From: Alphaproteobacteria bacterium UBA7488 | GTDB taxonomy: Bacteria; Pseudomonadota; Alphaproteobacteria; CAAHEQ01; UBA3637 | NCBI GenBank assembly: GCA_002477185.1 | Contig: DLOI01000007.1 | Location: 13,879-25,673, forward strand | Direction of reading: 5' to 3' | DNA length: 11,795 nucleotides | In this document: piece by piece, positions 11,486 to 11,795 of the stretch | Numbering within the stretch: the first letter of the stretch is position 1 | Layout: each line of letters begins with the position of its first letter | Notes under the pieces: generated by a model | The model's database searches: none | What the model was told of the DNA's origin: nothing | The model's input: the letters and a program-made list of their open reading frames with translations, nothing else | Made by a program: the position numbers and the translations under genes

Positions 11486-11795
11486 CTAAATACGTACCAT
11501 ATGAATTTCAATCAGCGGCTTTTTGCCGTAATTTTCGGACAGGAAGCGCCGTATCGTCGTGCGCACAGCTGTTTCAATCATATCATTGCGCCCTTTGTGC
11601 TCAGCAGGCAACATGTCAATGCTTTGTTTGACTAATTCAACCAATTTCGTTTTATGCCCTTCTTCGGATTCCAACAAACCGAATGATGAAAATTGCGGCT
11701 CTCCCATTACGGCACCTGATTTGTCCACGACAATTGTCGCAACCAATGTGCCCCCTTCCATCATTTTACGGCGTTTTTTAATGGCCGTGTCATCT
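11486..11795 (-). CDS. rnj: Ribonuclease J, C-terminal end (partial)
   Basis: The last 102 or so residues of a ribonuclease J; the rest lies beyond the right edge. The frame is open to the end of the window and begins DDTAIKKRRKMMEGGTLVAT. The segment RRKMMEGGTLVATIVVD, then GEPQFSSFGLLE, a helix pair with TAVRTTIRRFLSENYGKKPLIEIHMVRI, matches the C-terminal domain of alphaproteobacterial RNase J, which ends in a GKKP-x5-VxRV-like motif. The metallo-beta-lactamase and beta-CASP domains with the active site are outside the window. The enzyme is a cytoplasmic 5'-3' exo- and endoribonuclease for mRNA and rRNA processing. TAG is the stop at 11486-11488. Confidence in the family is high; J1 versus J2 has no meaning in this group. 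Confidence 0.9.
   Translation of the reverse strand, partial: DDTAIKKRRKMMEGGTLVATIVVDKSGAVMGEPQFSSFGLLESEEGHKTKLVELVKQSIDMLPAEHKGRNDMIETAVRTTIRRFLSENYGKKPLIEIHMVRI

Noticed and set aside
1..11795. CRISPR array, insertion sequence or prophage
   Set aside because: No regularly spaced repeats, transposase, integrase or phage structural genes were found on either strand.

Overview
The window looks like chromosomal DNA from an AT-rich, probably host-associated alphaproteobacterium. This is inferred from the RNase J tail, a chorismate mutase-like protein of the long alphaproteobacterial form, an MbfA-like membrane ferritin, a lone VirB8-like protein, and short AT-rich intergenic spaces with clear sigma70-type promoters and intrinsic terminators. 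No species can be named from sequence alone.

Left part (1-2969): the 3' end of polA runs into a bidirectional terminator. A converging minus-strand cluster of three very small membrane-protein genes follows. One is a paralogue of its neighbour and is cut by a single in-frame TAA. The cluster has its own promoter, with a dyad just after the -10. Next come a HAD phosphatase and an alpha/beta hydrolase, both on the minus strand.

Centre (2970-4337): an elongator tRNA-Met with consensus promoter, encoded CCA and strong terminator. 100 bp further on is a 12-bp copy of its anticodon arm. A repeat-rich leader then precedes a rubrerythrin-VIT1 fusion gene (MbfA-like iron/manganese exporter).

Right-centre (4338-9212): an unknown 90-aa gene with its own promoter; a two-gene unit of a GtrB/DPM1-like glycosyltransferase and a DUF6311-like multi-spanning protein, likely to build and use a polyprenyl-linked sugar; an unknown helical 134-aa protein; an 8-cysteine ferredoxin with an FdxA-like tail; and divergently a stand-alone ManC-type cupin (phosphomannose isomerase domain).

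Right end (9213-11795): a three-gene operon read leftwards: lipoprotein, chorismate mutase/prephenate dehydratase-like protein, and a VirB8-like inner-membrane protein with a four-cysteine cluster in its periplasmic part. The last two genes are coupled: the Shine-Dalgarno of the third includes the stop codon of the second. Upstream is a strong terminator after the 3' end of an RNase J gene that enters from outside the window.

No transposon, integrase, CRISPR array or rRNA was seen. The most interesting points are the orphan VirB8-like gene in a chorismate mutase operon, the small-membrane-protein cluster with a stop-interrupted paralogue, and the structured leader of the membrane-ferritin gene.
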